DNA of 64,000 bases from Marinomonas arctica (GTDB lineage Bacteria > Pseudomonadota > Gammaproteobacteria > Pseudomonadales > Marinomonadaceae), in assembly GCF_003259225.1 (NCBI RefSeq), contig NZ_QHJF01000009.1, forward strand, positions 153,500 to 217,499, read 5' to 3'. The notes beneath the pieces were generated by a model. The model was not told where the DNA came from, did not search any database, and was given only the letters and a program-made list of their open reading frames with translations. The position numbers were made by a program, and so were the translations under genes. Of the stretch, positions 18,777 to 27,158 are shown in pieces; the first letter of the stretch is position 1, and every line of letters starts with the position of its first letter.

Positions 18777-18971
18777 ATGACCAAGCCTAAGCCTCAGCTT
18801 AAATCCCCTTGTGTGAATGTGTGTCTTTTGAATGATGAAGATGTCTGTGTTGGTTGTTATCGAACCGGCAAGGAAATCAGTCAATGGGGAAGCCTGAATA
18901 AAGCCTCCCAGCAGGCGGTGATGAAAAAAGTGCGCGAGCGGGAAGCTAAGAGTCATTTTGTCTCTGATTAG
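18777..18971 (+). CDS. DUF1289 small cysteine-rich protein
   Basis: A 64-residue protein with four cysteines in the family pattern: KSPCVNVCLLNDEDVCVGCYRTG, followed by EISQWGSL and a charged C-terminal helix. DUF1289 proteins are small, probably metal-binding, and of unknown function. It starts 20 bases after the previous gene's terminator, so it is read from its own weak promoter or by read-through. It converges with the glycosyltransferase gene. Confidence 0.88.
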   Translation: MTKPKPQLKSPCVNVCLLNDEDVCVGCYRTGKEISQWGSLNKASQQAVMKKVREREAKSHFVSD

Positions 18972-18992
18972 CGCCTTTCGGAATTAGCCTTC

Positions 18993-20222
18993 TTATTTTT
19001 CATTTTTGTTTTTGAGTTCTATCCATTGCGACATATATTGTGTGCTTTTAAGGCTATGGTGTCGCAGCATTAATCCCAAGAAGTGTTTCTTTCTCAAGCT
19101 TTCCTTTAGCTGAAATTGCAGTTTCAATCGATTGATTAATGTCGGTTCCCATTCTTCTGCTTGATAGCGAGCTTGTAGGATTCTATTGCCATTTTGTTGC
19201 ATCAGTAGCCAGCTTTCTTTGTCTTGATAGAGTGAGACGGCGGCATCGACAAAGGTCTCCATGTCATCGGTGATGACACCATTCCAAGGCAATCCCCCGT
19301 GCATCGACTCGGCGCCAATCGTTGTGGTAATGCTTGGTGTGCCCATTTGCATGGCTTCGACTAATTTCCCCTTAATCCCAGCGCCAAAACGTAATGGGGC
19401 TAAGCAAAGTTTGGCTTGTTTCATGACGGTCTGAGCATCTTCGGCCCAACCTTTTACTAAAAAACCTTCTTTTGTGTTGTGTAACTGCGTGGCTTTGGGC
19501 GGAGGGTAAGCGCCGTAAATATGCATTTCTGCTTTTGGCAGACGTTTGCGAATCTTTGGCCAAATTTCCGTTTTTAACTGCAAAACGGCATCCCAATTGG
19601 GGGCGTGGCGAAAGTTGCCAATGCTAATAAAGTGTTGGCGCTCTTCGAAGCAGGGTAAAGAATCGATGTCTTGTGGCTTCGGCAGCATAAATGGCAGATG
19701 AAATACGTGAGTGTCTGGTACGTGAAATTCATCGATTAACAATTTTGTCTCGACTTCGGAAATCATCAAGGTCAAGTCGCAACGGTGGATAGCGGCTATT
19801 TCACGAATACCATGGTCGCTGAAAAGGTCTTCTGACGCAAATGGCCTATTTTGTTTAATCGCATCATGCCTGGCTTGCCGTAACGAGTGAAGGTCTTCCG
19901 TGTTTAGTACGCGTAATGAGTCTGGGCTAAACTTTTCTACTCGCCAGCCAAATTGCTCCTCCATCATAAAGCGGTCAAATATTACAATGTCTGCTTTTTT
20001 GTCTGCAATGTAGGCGTCAAATGAGGCATTGTTGAGCTCAATGTGTTCGGCTTTTATGCCTAATTTGGAGAGGTCTGTCATGTGCTCGGTTTGCTGGGCA
20101 GGGCTCGCAAAGGATATTTGCCATTGCTGTTTATAAAAGCACTGCAGTAGTTGCAGCATTCTACTGCCTGCGGCAGAAGAGTTGGGTTCAGGCCAGACGT
20201 AGCCGATGATAAGTAGGTGCAC
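18993..20222 (-). CDS. Glycosyltransferase, GT4-like
   Basis: A 409-residue GT-B-fold glycosyltransferase. The N-terminal half begins LLIIGYVWPEPNSSAAGSRM, an acceptor-side loop seen in GT4 enzymes. The C-terminal half carries the nucleotide-sugar motif FGAGIKGKLVEAMQMGTPS with its conserved glutamates, preceded by SIGNFRHAPNWDAV. The donor and acceptor are unknown. It is not inside a polysaccharide cluster here, so surface glycan, lipid or protein glycosylation are all possible. It stands alone, divergent from fabV. Confidence 0.87.
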   Translation of the reverse strand: MHLLIIGYVWPEPNSSAAGSRMLQLLQCFYKQQWQISFASPAQQTEHMTDLSKLGIKAEHIELNNASFDAYIADKKADIVIFDRFMMEEQFGWRVEKFSPDSLRVLNTEDLHSLRQARHDAIKQNRPFASEDLFSDHGIREIAAIHRCDLTLMISEVETKLLIDEFHVPDTHVFHLPFMLPKPQDIDSLPCFEERQHFISIGNFRHAPNWDAVLQLKTEIWPKIRKRLPKAEMHIYGAYPPPKATQLHNTKEGFLVKGWAEDAQTVMKQAKLCLAPLRFGAGIKGKLVEAMQMGTPSITTTIGAESMHGGLPWNGVITDDMETFVDAAVSLYQDKESWLLMQQNGNRILQARYQAEEWEPTLINRLKLQFQLKESLRKKHFLGLMLRHHSLKSTQYMSQWIELKNKNEK

Positions 20223-20317
20223 GGTGATTTTTCTTGGCCTCTGTGAGCTTTTGGTTCTGTATTTTAACGAGAATCAGGACATATTCATCTGGCTATTGTA
20301 TCATGACCCACAGATTT

Positions 20318-20356
20318 GTCTTGCCTACCTCATTTGACGGGATAGTCAGGCAAGAC
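20318..20356. repeat. Inverted repeat upstream of fabV
   Basis: GTCTTGCCT at 20318-20326 recurs inverted at 20348-20356, separated by 21 bases, 30 bases upstream of the fabV start. It could be an operator or a leader hairpin. No partner regulator is adjacent. Confidence 0.45.
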
Positions 20357-20386
20357 GTAAGCAAAACATGACGTTGAGAAGATATT

Positions 20387-21589
20387 ATGATCATAAAACC
20401 AAAGATTCGCGGATTTATTTGTACAACAACACACCCAGTAGGTTGTGAGCAAAATGTAAGAGATCAAATTGCTTTTACTAAAAGCAAAGGGGCGATTGAA
20501 AATGGCCCTAAAAAAGTACTCGTAATCGGTGCATCAAGTGGTTATGGCTTGTCTTCTCGTATCGCAGCGGCATTTGGTTCTGGTGCGGCAACCATTGGCG
20601 TTTTCTTTGAAAAACCAGGCACAGATAAAAAGCCGGGGACAGCGGGTTGGTACAACTCTGCAGCATTCGATAAAGTGGCGAAAGAAGAAGGCTTGTACGC
20701 TAAAAGCATTAATGGCGATGCTTTCTCAAATGAAGCGCGTGATACCGTGATTGACTTGATTAAACAAGATCTTGGTCAAGTGGATATGGTGGTTTACTCT
20801 TTGGCTTCTCCGGTTCGCAAAATGCCTGAGACAGGCGAAGTTATCCGTTCTGTTCTTAAACCTATTGGTCAGCCATACCGCTCTACTGCGATTGATACGA
20901 ACAAAGATGTGATCATCGAAGCGGAAATTGAGCCAGCCACTGAAGAAGAGATTGCTGCAACAACGACGGTAATGGGTGGTCAAGATTGGGAGCTTTGGAT
21001 GTCGGCTTTGCAAGAAGCGGGCGTGTTGGCGCAAGGGGCTCGCACAGTGGCTTACTCTTACATTGGTTCTGATATTACTTGGCCGATTTACTGGCATGGT
21101 GCGCTTGGCAAGGCAAAAGAAGATTTAGATCGTGCTTCTGCGGCTATCGATGCTCAATTGGCTAAGATTGGTGGTGGCGCGAATGTGGCGGTATTGAAGT
21201 CAGTGGTGACGCAAGCGTCTTCCGCTATTCCTGTTATGCCTTTGTACTTGGCGATGGTGTTCAAGGTGATGCGTGAAAAAGGCCTTCATGAAGGCTGTAT
21301 GGATCAGATTTATCGCATGTTCTCAGAGCGTTTGTACAACAACCACAATCCAGCAGAATTGACCGATGATAAAAACCGTCTTCGTCTGGATGATTGGGAA
21401 TTACGTGAAGATGTTCAGCAAGCGTGTCGTGATCTTTGGCCGCAGGTAAATGACGCTAATCTGTTTGCCGAAACCGATTACCAACTTTACAAAGACGAGT
21501 TTTTGAAGTTGTTTGGTTTTGGCTTGAATGGCGTTGATTATGATGCCGATGTCAATCCAGAAGTTGACTTTGATGTTGTTACACTTTAA
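20387..21589 (+). CDS. fabV: Enoyl-ACP reductase FabV (trans-2-enoyl-CoA reductase family)
   Basis: NADH-dependent reductase for the last step of fatty-acid elongation, 400 residues, the normal length. It has the N-terminal [18 protein letters not shown], the dinucleotide loop [13 protein letters not shown], and the catalytic YX8K motif, Tyr235 to Lys244. FabV enzymes are known to resist triclosan because their active-site geometry differs from FabI. The gene has its own terminator and an inverted repeat upstream, so it looks independently regulated. Confidence 0.96.
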   Translation: MIIKPKIRGFICTTTHPVGCEQNVRDQIAFTKSKGAIENGPKKVLVIGASSGYGLSSRIAAAFGSGAATIGVFFEKPGTDKKPGTAGWYNSAAFDKVAKEEGLYAKSINGDAFSNEARDTVIDLIKQDLGQVDMVVYSLASPVRKMPETGEVIRSVLKPIGQPYRSTAIDTNKDVIIEAEIEPATEEEIAATTTVMGGQDWELWMSALQEAGVLAQGARTVAYSYIGSDITWPIYWHGALGKAKEDLDRASAAIDAQLAKIGGGANVAVLKSVVTQASSAIPVMPLYLAMVFKVMREKGLHEGCMDQIYRMFSERLYNNHNPAELTDDKNRLRLDDWELREDVQQACRDLWPQVNDANLFAETDYQLYKDEFLKLFGFGLNGVDYDADVNPEVDFDVVTL

Positions 21590-21616
21590 GTGTTGTGAGT
21601 TTTAGATAGTAAAGAC

Positions 21617-21644
21617 TAAAAGGAGCTTTAAGCTCCTTTTTTTA
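21617..21644 (+). terminator. Intrinsic terminator after fabV
   Basis: Stem AAAAGGAGCTT / AAGCTCCTTTT with a very short loop, followed by a T-run, 28 bases after the fabV stop. Confidence 0.9.
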
Positions 21645-21691
21645 TGGCTTGTTATCTCCTATAGTGAAGGGGGTTAGGCTTTGGAGTGTAT

Positions 21692-22270
21692 ATGAGATAT
21701 TCAATGGTGTTGTTCTGTGCTGTTTCTATGTTTGCGAATGCTCAGACAATTGAGCGTCAACCAGTGGATATTATTTATGGTAATCAGGTAATCCGCACTC
21801 AACATCAAGTTGTCGTGAGCTCAAAAGACGAAGTGGCCGTTATTCCGGCAGAAAAGGTAAGAGATGGTTTGGGGCCAAATATTGTCATAACGGCGGATGG
21901 TCAGGGATTGTCTTATTTGGAAGAAAACGCGATCGCTGATCGCGAGCAAGCTATTTACGATGAAGTAAATAAGCGAACCGAAGAGGCGCCTTTTACGGTT
22001 TTGTTTACTGGCAATATTCCCGAAGAGATTCAAGAGAAGCGTCTTCGGATGATGCCTGAAATTGGGATTTTTGGTGACCAAGTTGAACCTAAAAAAGAGC
22101 CTGTAGATGGCTCTGCCCCCAATGTTGGTGATTTCTCTCCTATCGGTAAAGGTGTCTCTTCTGGCCAATCTAGCGGGTCAGTTCCGTCTGGAGGGTCAGA
22201 TCAGCCTAATGGGGCAAAAAGTGCACCCGCTACGGATAAAGAGAGGCTTGAGCAGTTAATCGGTGGTTAA
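21692..22270 (+). CDS. Secreted protein of unknown function
   Basis: A 192-residue protein not recognised as any family. The ATG at 21692 follows TTGGAG at good spacing; a GTG two codons earlier overlaps that site and is less likely. The first 17 residues (MRYSMVLFCAVSMFANA) form a signal peptide, so it is exported. The mature part is acidic with no cysteine, and has a low-complexity Gly/Ser/Pro stretch (GVSSGQSSGSVPSGGS) near the C-terminus and DKERLEQLIGG at the end. Its last 15 bases overlap the tail of the convergent M16 peptidase gene. Confidence 0.68.
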   Translation: MRYSMVLFCAVSMFANAQTIERQPVDIIYGNQVIRTQHQVVVSSKDEVAVIPAEKVRDGLGPNIVITADGQGLSYLEENAIADREQAIYDEVNKRTEEAPFTVLFTGNIPEEIQEKRLRMMPEIGIFGDQVEPKKEPVDGSAPNVGDFSPIGKGVSSGQSSGSVPSGGSDQPNGAKSAPATDKERLEQLIGG

Positions 22271-25200
22271 TTTATCCGGAGAGGTTTCTATCCAGCCTTG
22301 TGACGTTAATTCGGCTGGAAAGGCTTTGTTGTGAATGATGATGTTGCTGATACTCTCTGATCGCAGTTTGTTTTCTAAAAAGTCAATGAAGTCTGTTTTG
22401 TCTATGGCTTGGACATTCTCTATCCATTCTTTCTTGGTGTGAAAATCAGGAATAGGTTTGGCTATTTGATGCCATTCTTCTAAGGCGTTGTCGCTTAGGT
22501 TTTTGGCGGTCATATTGAGTTCGTCTAGCAGTGCAATTTTTGTGTTGTCAAATTCATCCTTGGTTAAGGCGAGAAGTCGTTTTTCCTCTTCTTTTAAAAA
22601 GTCTTCAATGGCACTGATGACGGTTGCCATGTCTTGGTTTGGTGATTGTACCAGTAGCCCTAGAATAGGGGTGTTTCGAACGCTTAGATCTTGTGTTCCA
22701 ACGATGTAGCCCAGTTGTTTTTGGGTTCTAAGCTCTTGGTAAAATCGGCTGTTGATGAGCTTTCTTAGCATGGCGAAGTACGCTTTTTCAGTGATGGCCT
22801 TGCTCGATGTTTCTGGGCTTGTGTCTATCAAGGTATACAGCATCACATTGTCGCTGCTAGTTGATGCAAATGAATAATGCATTTTTTGATTTGCTGGGAT
22901 GGGTTTGGTTTGTATTTCGATTGGTTTTTTGGGGATCAGTCGTCCAATAAAGCGCTGATGCAAGGAGTGAGCGAGGGCCTGAGTTTGCTCTTTGGTGACG
23001 TTGCCGGTGCTGTAGCCAACCAGATCAAAGTTTGCGCGAGCCGCTTTTATATACTGTTGTAAGTCTTCAAATGACAGTGGTGTCAGGGCGTTTTCTAGCT
23101 GCTCTATGGTGAAGCTGTCTTTTGTAATGAGAGTGCTAAGGGCGCTATAGGCATTAGTGTAGGCCTGTCTACTTTTTTGATTGGCAAAGTCTTTGGCTAA
23201 TTGGGTTTTTATTTGAGCAAAGCGTTCGGCGCTTGGACGGAATAAAAACGCTTGGTCTATTAGCCAAGTGGTATAGGTGTTTTGCTTATCTGAGTAGCCG
23301 CTTGTGCGTAACGTGATGCCGTTGGCATGTGGGTAAAATTGGTAGCCTAATCCAGCGATATAGGGTGAATAGGTTAATTCGCTTATGCTGTCGTTATAGA
23401 GTCGGCTCCATAGTTGATTTAGTAGGGCATTTTGGGGGGAGTCGGCTGCATGGTTAAAACGTATTGCAATAAAATTCATTGCTGTAGGTTTGCCAAAGCT
23501 TGGGTCGGATTTGTGCCAGAAGGTGAAGTCTTGCTGATCAAAGACAATCTTTGGTGTGAAGTCTTTTTCGGTGATTAGGCCTAGGTGTTCTGGAATGAAG
23601 CGATTTTTTTCTGGAAGGCTAACATGGGTATTTTTTACAGATAGATTGATGAGATCCAAAAATGCAGGACTGAACTCATTGTTGCTATAGGTGCTTTGGT
23701 ACCAAGGTTCAGTCTGCCATGTTGGTTTTTGTTTTGCCCAGTGTTCAGGGAAGGTTTTGTTGGTAGCAACTTGCACTAATAGATGCTTTGTATCGAGTTG
23801 TTTTAGGAGTTGACGAACCTGTTGATTGTCGGCGGCTTTTTCGATACGAAAGCTGCTTAGTATATCAGCAGCCGGAATTTTAAGCAGTTTTGCTGAGAGT
23901 GTGCGGGCAAGGTTTTGCGGGGCGGTGTAGTTTTGATTGTTGTACATAAGTTGGCTAAGTTGCACCCCTTCTAATTGATACATGGGGTTGATTGGCGTTG
24001 ATTGTAATAGGCCTATTGTGGCGAAAATGCGTTTCGCGACCGTATCTATATTTGTTAATCCGCTGTTTGTTAGGTGTGCCGTAACGGTGAAAAAAGCATT
24101 GTTTCCATAGTCTGGACTAACGCCCGCAGAGAGGCTGTTGATCAGTCCATCTGCTTTGAGTGAGGCGTACAGAGAACCCTCATTTTCGTTGCCTAAAATA
24201 TACGATAAGTAGCGAGTGGGTCGGGTTTTGTAATGATTTTCTTGGGCGTCAATTTGGTATTGAAAAGACAGTGTGTTGCTGTCTATTAGGGATTCAATAA
24301 ATTGTAGCTGTGGTTGGTTTGCTTTAATTAGTGTTGGGTAATGTTGTTTTGTTGGTGTCTGTTTGTTGGGGATATCAGAAAAATATTGCTTAGCGAGGGT
24401 GGCCATGTCTTGATGGGATAGATTGGTAACGAGTACAAGGGCCATATTTTCACTGAAATAATGCTCGTTATAGAGTGCTAGGAGTTGCTTTCTTAGGGGG
24501 TTCTCGGGTCTATCTTTTAGTGTTTCAAGGTTGCCAACGGTAAATCGGCTGTACGGGTGTTCGGGATTGAGTAATGTTTTAAAGGCTTGATTGTTACGGC
24601 GACTTTCATCTTTCAGTTTTGCTTTATACTCAGAGTCAACAGCGTTTTTCTCTCTTTGTGTTAAAGATTCGCTAAACAGGGGGGCGGTGAAAAACTGTGC
24701 AAATCTATCCAGTGCTCCTTCGTATGCTAAAGGTTTAATGTCGAAATAATAGTTTGTAGTGTCTGTGCTGGTGTAGGCGTTATTTGAGCCACCGTGATGG
24801 TTTACGTAGGATTGGTAGTCGCCCGGTTCTGGGTATTTTTCGGTGCCAAGAAACAGCATGTGTTCTAAAAAGTGTGCCAAACCTTGTTGTTTGTCTGGGT
24901 CCTGAAAGCTGCCAACATTGACGGCTAACGAGGCTGAGAAGCGCTCTGCTTGAGGGTCGTTGACCAGTAATACTTTGAGGTGATTAGGCAGCGTTATAAG
25001 GCGATAGTCATTTTTGTCTGTTAGGCTTTTATTGGGGATCTCTAGCATGTTCATGCCCGTTGGAGGAGTGGAGAGATCATCGCCTTTTGCTCTGTTTATT
25101 TCGTTGCTGATTTGTGTTGTACGGGCTAGTGTGGTGCTTGTCATGATGGCGTTGCTTATAGTTGGCTGAAGGTGGGTTTCTGTTGAGATAGAATCGCTTG

Positions 25201-25276
25201 CTTGAATCGAAAGACAGGCAAGTGCGAGAGTGATTGCAAACAAATAGGGGATGATTTTACTAATAGTGTTTATCAT
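22256..25276 (-). CDS. Insulinase/pitrilysin-like M16 metallopeptidase
   Basis: Large zinc peptidase of 1006 residues, longer than E. coli pitrilysin (962). An N-terminal signal helix (YLFAITLALACLSIQA) predicts export to the periplasm. The inverted zinc motif is HFLEH, His135 to His139, and the third ligand fits Glu216, as in HxxEHx76E. Four M16 repeats are expected; the second half has no intact zinc site (it includes QLGYIVGTQDLSVRNTP), which is normal. Such enzymes degrade small peptides in a clam-shell chamber. It has no partner gene. Confidence 0.92.
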   Translation of the reverse strand: MINTISKIIPYLFAITLALACLSIQASDSISTETHLQPTISNAIMTSTTLARTTQISNEINRAKGDDLSTPPTGMNMLEIPNKSLTDKNDYRLITLPNHLKVLLVNDPQAERFSASLAVNVGSFQDPDKQQGLAHFLEHMLFLGTEKYPEPGDYQSYVNHHGGSNNAYTSTDTTNYYFDIKPLAYEGALDRFAQFFTAPLFSESLTQREKNAVDSEYKAKLKDESRRNNQAFKTLLNPEHPYSRFTVGNLETLKDRPENPLRKQLLALYNEHYFSENMALVLVTNLSHQDMATLAKQYFSDIPNKQTPTKQHYPTLIKANQPQLQFIESLIDSNTLSFQYQIDAQENHYKTRPTRYLSYILGNENEGSLYASLKADGLINSLSAGVSPDYGNNAFFTVTAHLTNSGLTNIDTVAKRIFATIGLLQSTPINPMYQLEGVQLSQLMYNNQNYTAPQNLARTLSAKLLKIPAADILSSFRIEKAADNQQVRQLLKQLDTKHLLVQVATNKTFPEHWAKQKPTWQTEPWYQSTYSNNEFSPAFLDLINLSVKNTHVSLPEKNRFIPEHLGLITEKDFTPKIVFDQQDFTFWHKSDPSFGKPTAMNFIAIRFNHAADSPQNALLNQLWSRLYNDSISELTYSPYIAGLGYQFYPHANGITLRTSGYSDKQNTYTTWLIDQAFLFRPSAERFAQIKTQLAKDFANQKSRQAYTNAYSALSTLITKDSFTIEQLENALTPLSFEDLQQYIKAARANFDLVGYSTGNVTKEQTQALAHSLHQRFIGRLIPKKPIEIQTKPIPANQKMHYSFASTSSDNVMLYTLIDTSPETSSKAITEKAYFAMLRKLINSRFYQELRTQKQLGYIVGTQDLSVRNTPILGLLVQSPNQDMATVISAIEDFLKEEEKRLLALTKDEFDNTKIALLDELNMTAKNLSDNALEEWHQIAKPIPDFHTKKEWIENVQAIDKTDFIDFLENKLRSESISNIIIHNKAFPAELTSQGWIETSPDKLTTD

Positions 25277-25307
25277 GGCTTCAGATTACTTAAGCCTGTG
25301 ATGAGAT

Positions 25308-25333
25308 GCAATGGACAAGTTTTTGTCCATTGC
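25308..25333 (-). terminator. Hairpin after the yciK-like gene
   Basis: Perfect 10-bp stem GCAATGGACA / TGTCCATTGC with a six-base loop, 17 bases downstream of the SDR stop on the minus strand. It has no clear T-run on that strand, so it may need help to terminate or may instead protect the RNA end. Confidence 0.5.
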
Positions 25334-25349
25334 TAAAAATAGATCAACT

Positions 25350-26093
25350 CTATTGAGCGTCTAGAGATTGTCCGTTTACATTGAGGCTGTCGTCGCCCAT
25401 TAAATAAAGATAAAGTGGCATAATATCTTCCGCTTCAGGCAGCGTTGTTGGGTCCTCGTCAGGGTAGGCGCTTGCCCTCATGTTGGTTCTTGTGGCGCCA
25501 GGGTTTATGGCATTTGCTCGAACATTTGGTGAAAGACTTTGTAGCTCACTAGACAGCAGTTGCATCATTGCTTCCGTGGCGAATTTAGAGATGGCATAGG
25601 CTCCCCAGTTGGCTTTGGCTTTTCTCCCTACGCCTGAGGAGGTAAAAATAATAGATGCGTTATCCGCTTTCTGCATAAGAGGGAGTAGGGCTTGGTTTAG
25701 CAGTAATTGGCTGGTGACGTTAACGCGCATTACCTGCTCAAACAATACTGGGTCATAGTTTGCAAGATTAGTGCGTTCACCGAGTAGGCTAGCATTATGA
25801 AGAATACCATCAAGGTGGCCAAACTCACTTTCGATGGTATTGGCAAGCTCTAGGTAGTCGTGTCCTGCGGCACCATCCAAGTTTAGTGGGACAATGGCAG
25901 CCTGCGGATATTGCTGCTTTTCTATATAGTCGTAAACCGCTTCAAGTTTCTTGGTGGTTCGTCCTAACAGAATGACGGTTGCTCCGTGCTTTGCATAAGT
26001 AATGGCGGCCGCTCTTCCTATGCCATCGCCTGCGCCTGTAACAAGGATTGCTTTGTCTTTGAGTAGTTGACTCGGGGCTTTATAATCAAACAT
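25350..26093 (-). CDS. YciK-family short-chain dehydrogenase/reductase
   Basis: Classical SDR of 247 residues. It has the cofactor loop VTGAGDGIGRAAAI (TGxxxGIG), HNASLLGERT in place of NAG, the active-site Ser in IFTSSGVGR, and the YxxxK pair in WGAYAISKFA. Arginine after the first strand (LLGRTTKK) suggests NADP(H). The substrate is unknown. It follows ubiG by 20 bases in one operon, as in Pseudomonas, where a phosphatase gene (mupP) usually lies between; here that gene is missing. Confidence 0.9.
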   Translation of the reverse strand: MFDYKAPSQLLKDKAILVTGAGDGIGRAAAITYAKHGATVILLGRTTKKLEAVYDYIEKQQYPQAAIVPLNLDGAAGHDYLELANTIESEFGHLDGILHNASLLGERTNLANYDPVLFEQVMRVNVTSQLLLNQALLPLMQKADNASIIFTSSGVGRKAKANWGAYAISKFATEAMMQLLSSELQSLSPNVRANAINPGATRTNMRASAYPDEDPTTLPEAEDIMPLYLYLMGDDSLNVNGQSLDAQ

Positions 26094-26113
26094 ATCTCCT
26101 CCTTGTGTCTTTG

Positions 26114-26836
26114 TCAGACTTTGGTTTTTTGAGTATGCATTAGGTAATTGACTGACACATCTTTGTCATTCAATTTGTATACTTTGCTCAGGGGGTTGTA
26201 AGTCATTCCGGTCATATGGATGACGTCGAGTCCCGCTTGTCTTGCGTAATTATTGAGTTCAGCCGGTTGGATGAATTTTGCATAATCGTGGGTGCCTTTA
26301 GGCAGCATTTTGAGTATGTATTCAGCCCCGATGATCGCGAATAGGTAGGCTTTAGGATTTCGGTTTATGGTAGAAAAAAATACGTGACCACCCGGTTTCA
26401 CTAACGCCATGCAGGCATTTATCACCGAGGAAGGGTCTGGTACGTGTTCTAGCATTTCTAGGCAAGTGACGACATCGTACTGACCAGCTTCCCGTTGTGC
26501 GATTTCTTCGGCGGTGATTTTCTCATAATCAATATTGAGCTTGGATTCTGTCAGATGTAGTTTGGCAACAGCTAGAGGAGCTTCACCCATATCGATGCCT
26601 TTGACATCGGCACCTAGCTTTGCCATTGCCTCGGATAAAATGCCGCCGCCACAACCTATGTCGATGACTTTTTTGCCCTGTAAGCCTTCTGAGCGTTCAT
26701 TTATATAGTTGGTACGCAAAGGGTTAATGTCATGCAGCGGCTTGAATTCATTCTCTGTATCCCACCAACGGCTCGCGAGCGCTTCAAACTTGGCAACTTC
26801 ATCTAGATCTACATTGTTTTGCTGAGGATTTGTCAT
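26114..26836 (-). CDS. ubiG: Ubiquinone biosynthesis O-methyltransferase UbiG
   Basis: SAM-dependent methyltransferase of 240 residues carrying both O-methylation steps of ubiquinone synthesis, acting at the inner membrane face. It has [31 protein letters not shown], motif [17 protein letters not shown], and [14 protein letters not shown], all diagnostic. The length is normal. It is divergent from gyrA and heads the ubiG-yciK pair. Confidence 0.95.
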   Translation of the reverse strand: MTNPQQNNVDLDEVAKFEALASRWWDTENEFKPLHDINPLRTNYINERSEGLQGKKVIDIGCGGGILSEAMAKLGADVKGIDMGEAPLAVAKLHLTESKLNIDYEKITAEEIAQREAGQYDVVTCLEMLEHVPDPSSVINACMALVKPGGHVFFSTINRNPKAYLFAIIGAEYILKMLPKGTHDYAKFIQPAELNNYARQAGLDVIHMTGMTYNPLSKVYKLNDKDVSVNYLMHTQKTKV

Positions 26837-27158
26837 TTGTTTGGCTTCCGTTTTTCAGTGTTGCTGAGGTTGGAGTAAAGTGATGTTGTATATGGATAAA
26901 GTTCATTTTTACAGTATAGCGCCAACCCCGCAGGTGACCAATAGTAAACTTCTTTTGTCTTAATAGTATAACCACTTCGCGCGCTTGGGTGAAATGGAAG
27001 GCGTTGAATTGAGATTGGGAAGAGCATAATTGTTAGATTGAGCCACAAAACATGCTCCTCAAAGGGGTGTTATTTATTTCCTTATGTTACAATGCGGCGC
27101 TTATAAAAAGATATTAGGGAGTCTTTTTGACTCCAAGGCATAAGGATCGATTGTATCT
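26837..27158. other. Divergent intergenic region between ubiG and gyrA
   Basis: 322 bases with no supported gene. It must hold the leftward ubiG and rightward gyrA promoters. A short open frame of 71 codons on the minus strand lacks a ribosome site and family features and is not called. Confidence 0.6.
27085..27093 (+). promoter_or_regulatory. Possible gyrA promoter (extended -10)
   Basis: TG-T-TACAAT forms an extended -10 element 66 bases before the gyrA start. I see no good -35. This is a prediction only. Confidence 0.4.

Noticed and set aside
18486..18956. 156-codon minus-strand frame across the yeeN-like and DUF1289 genes
   Set aside because: It crosses a terminator and two good plus-strand genes.
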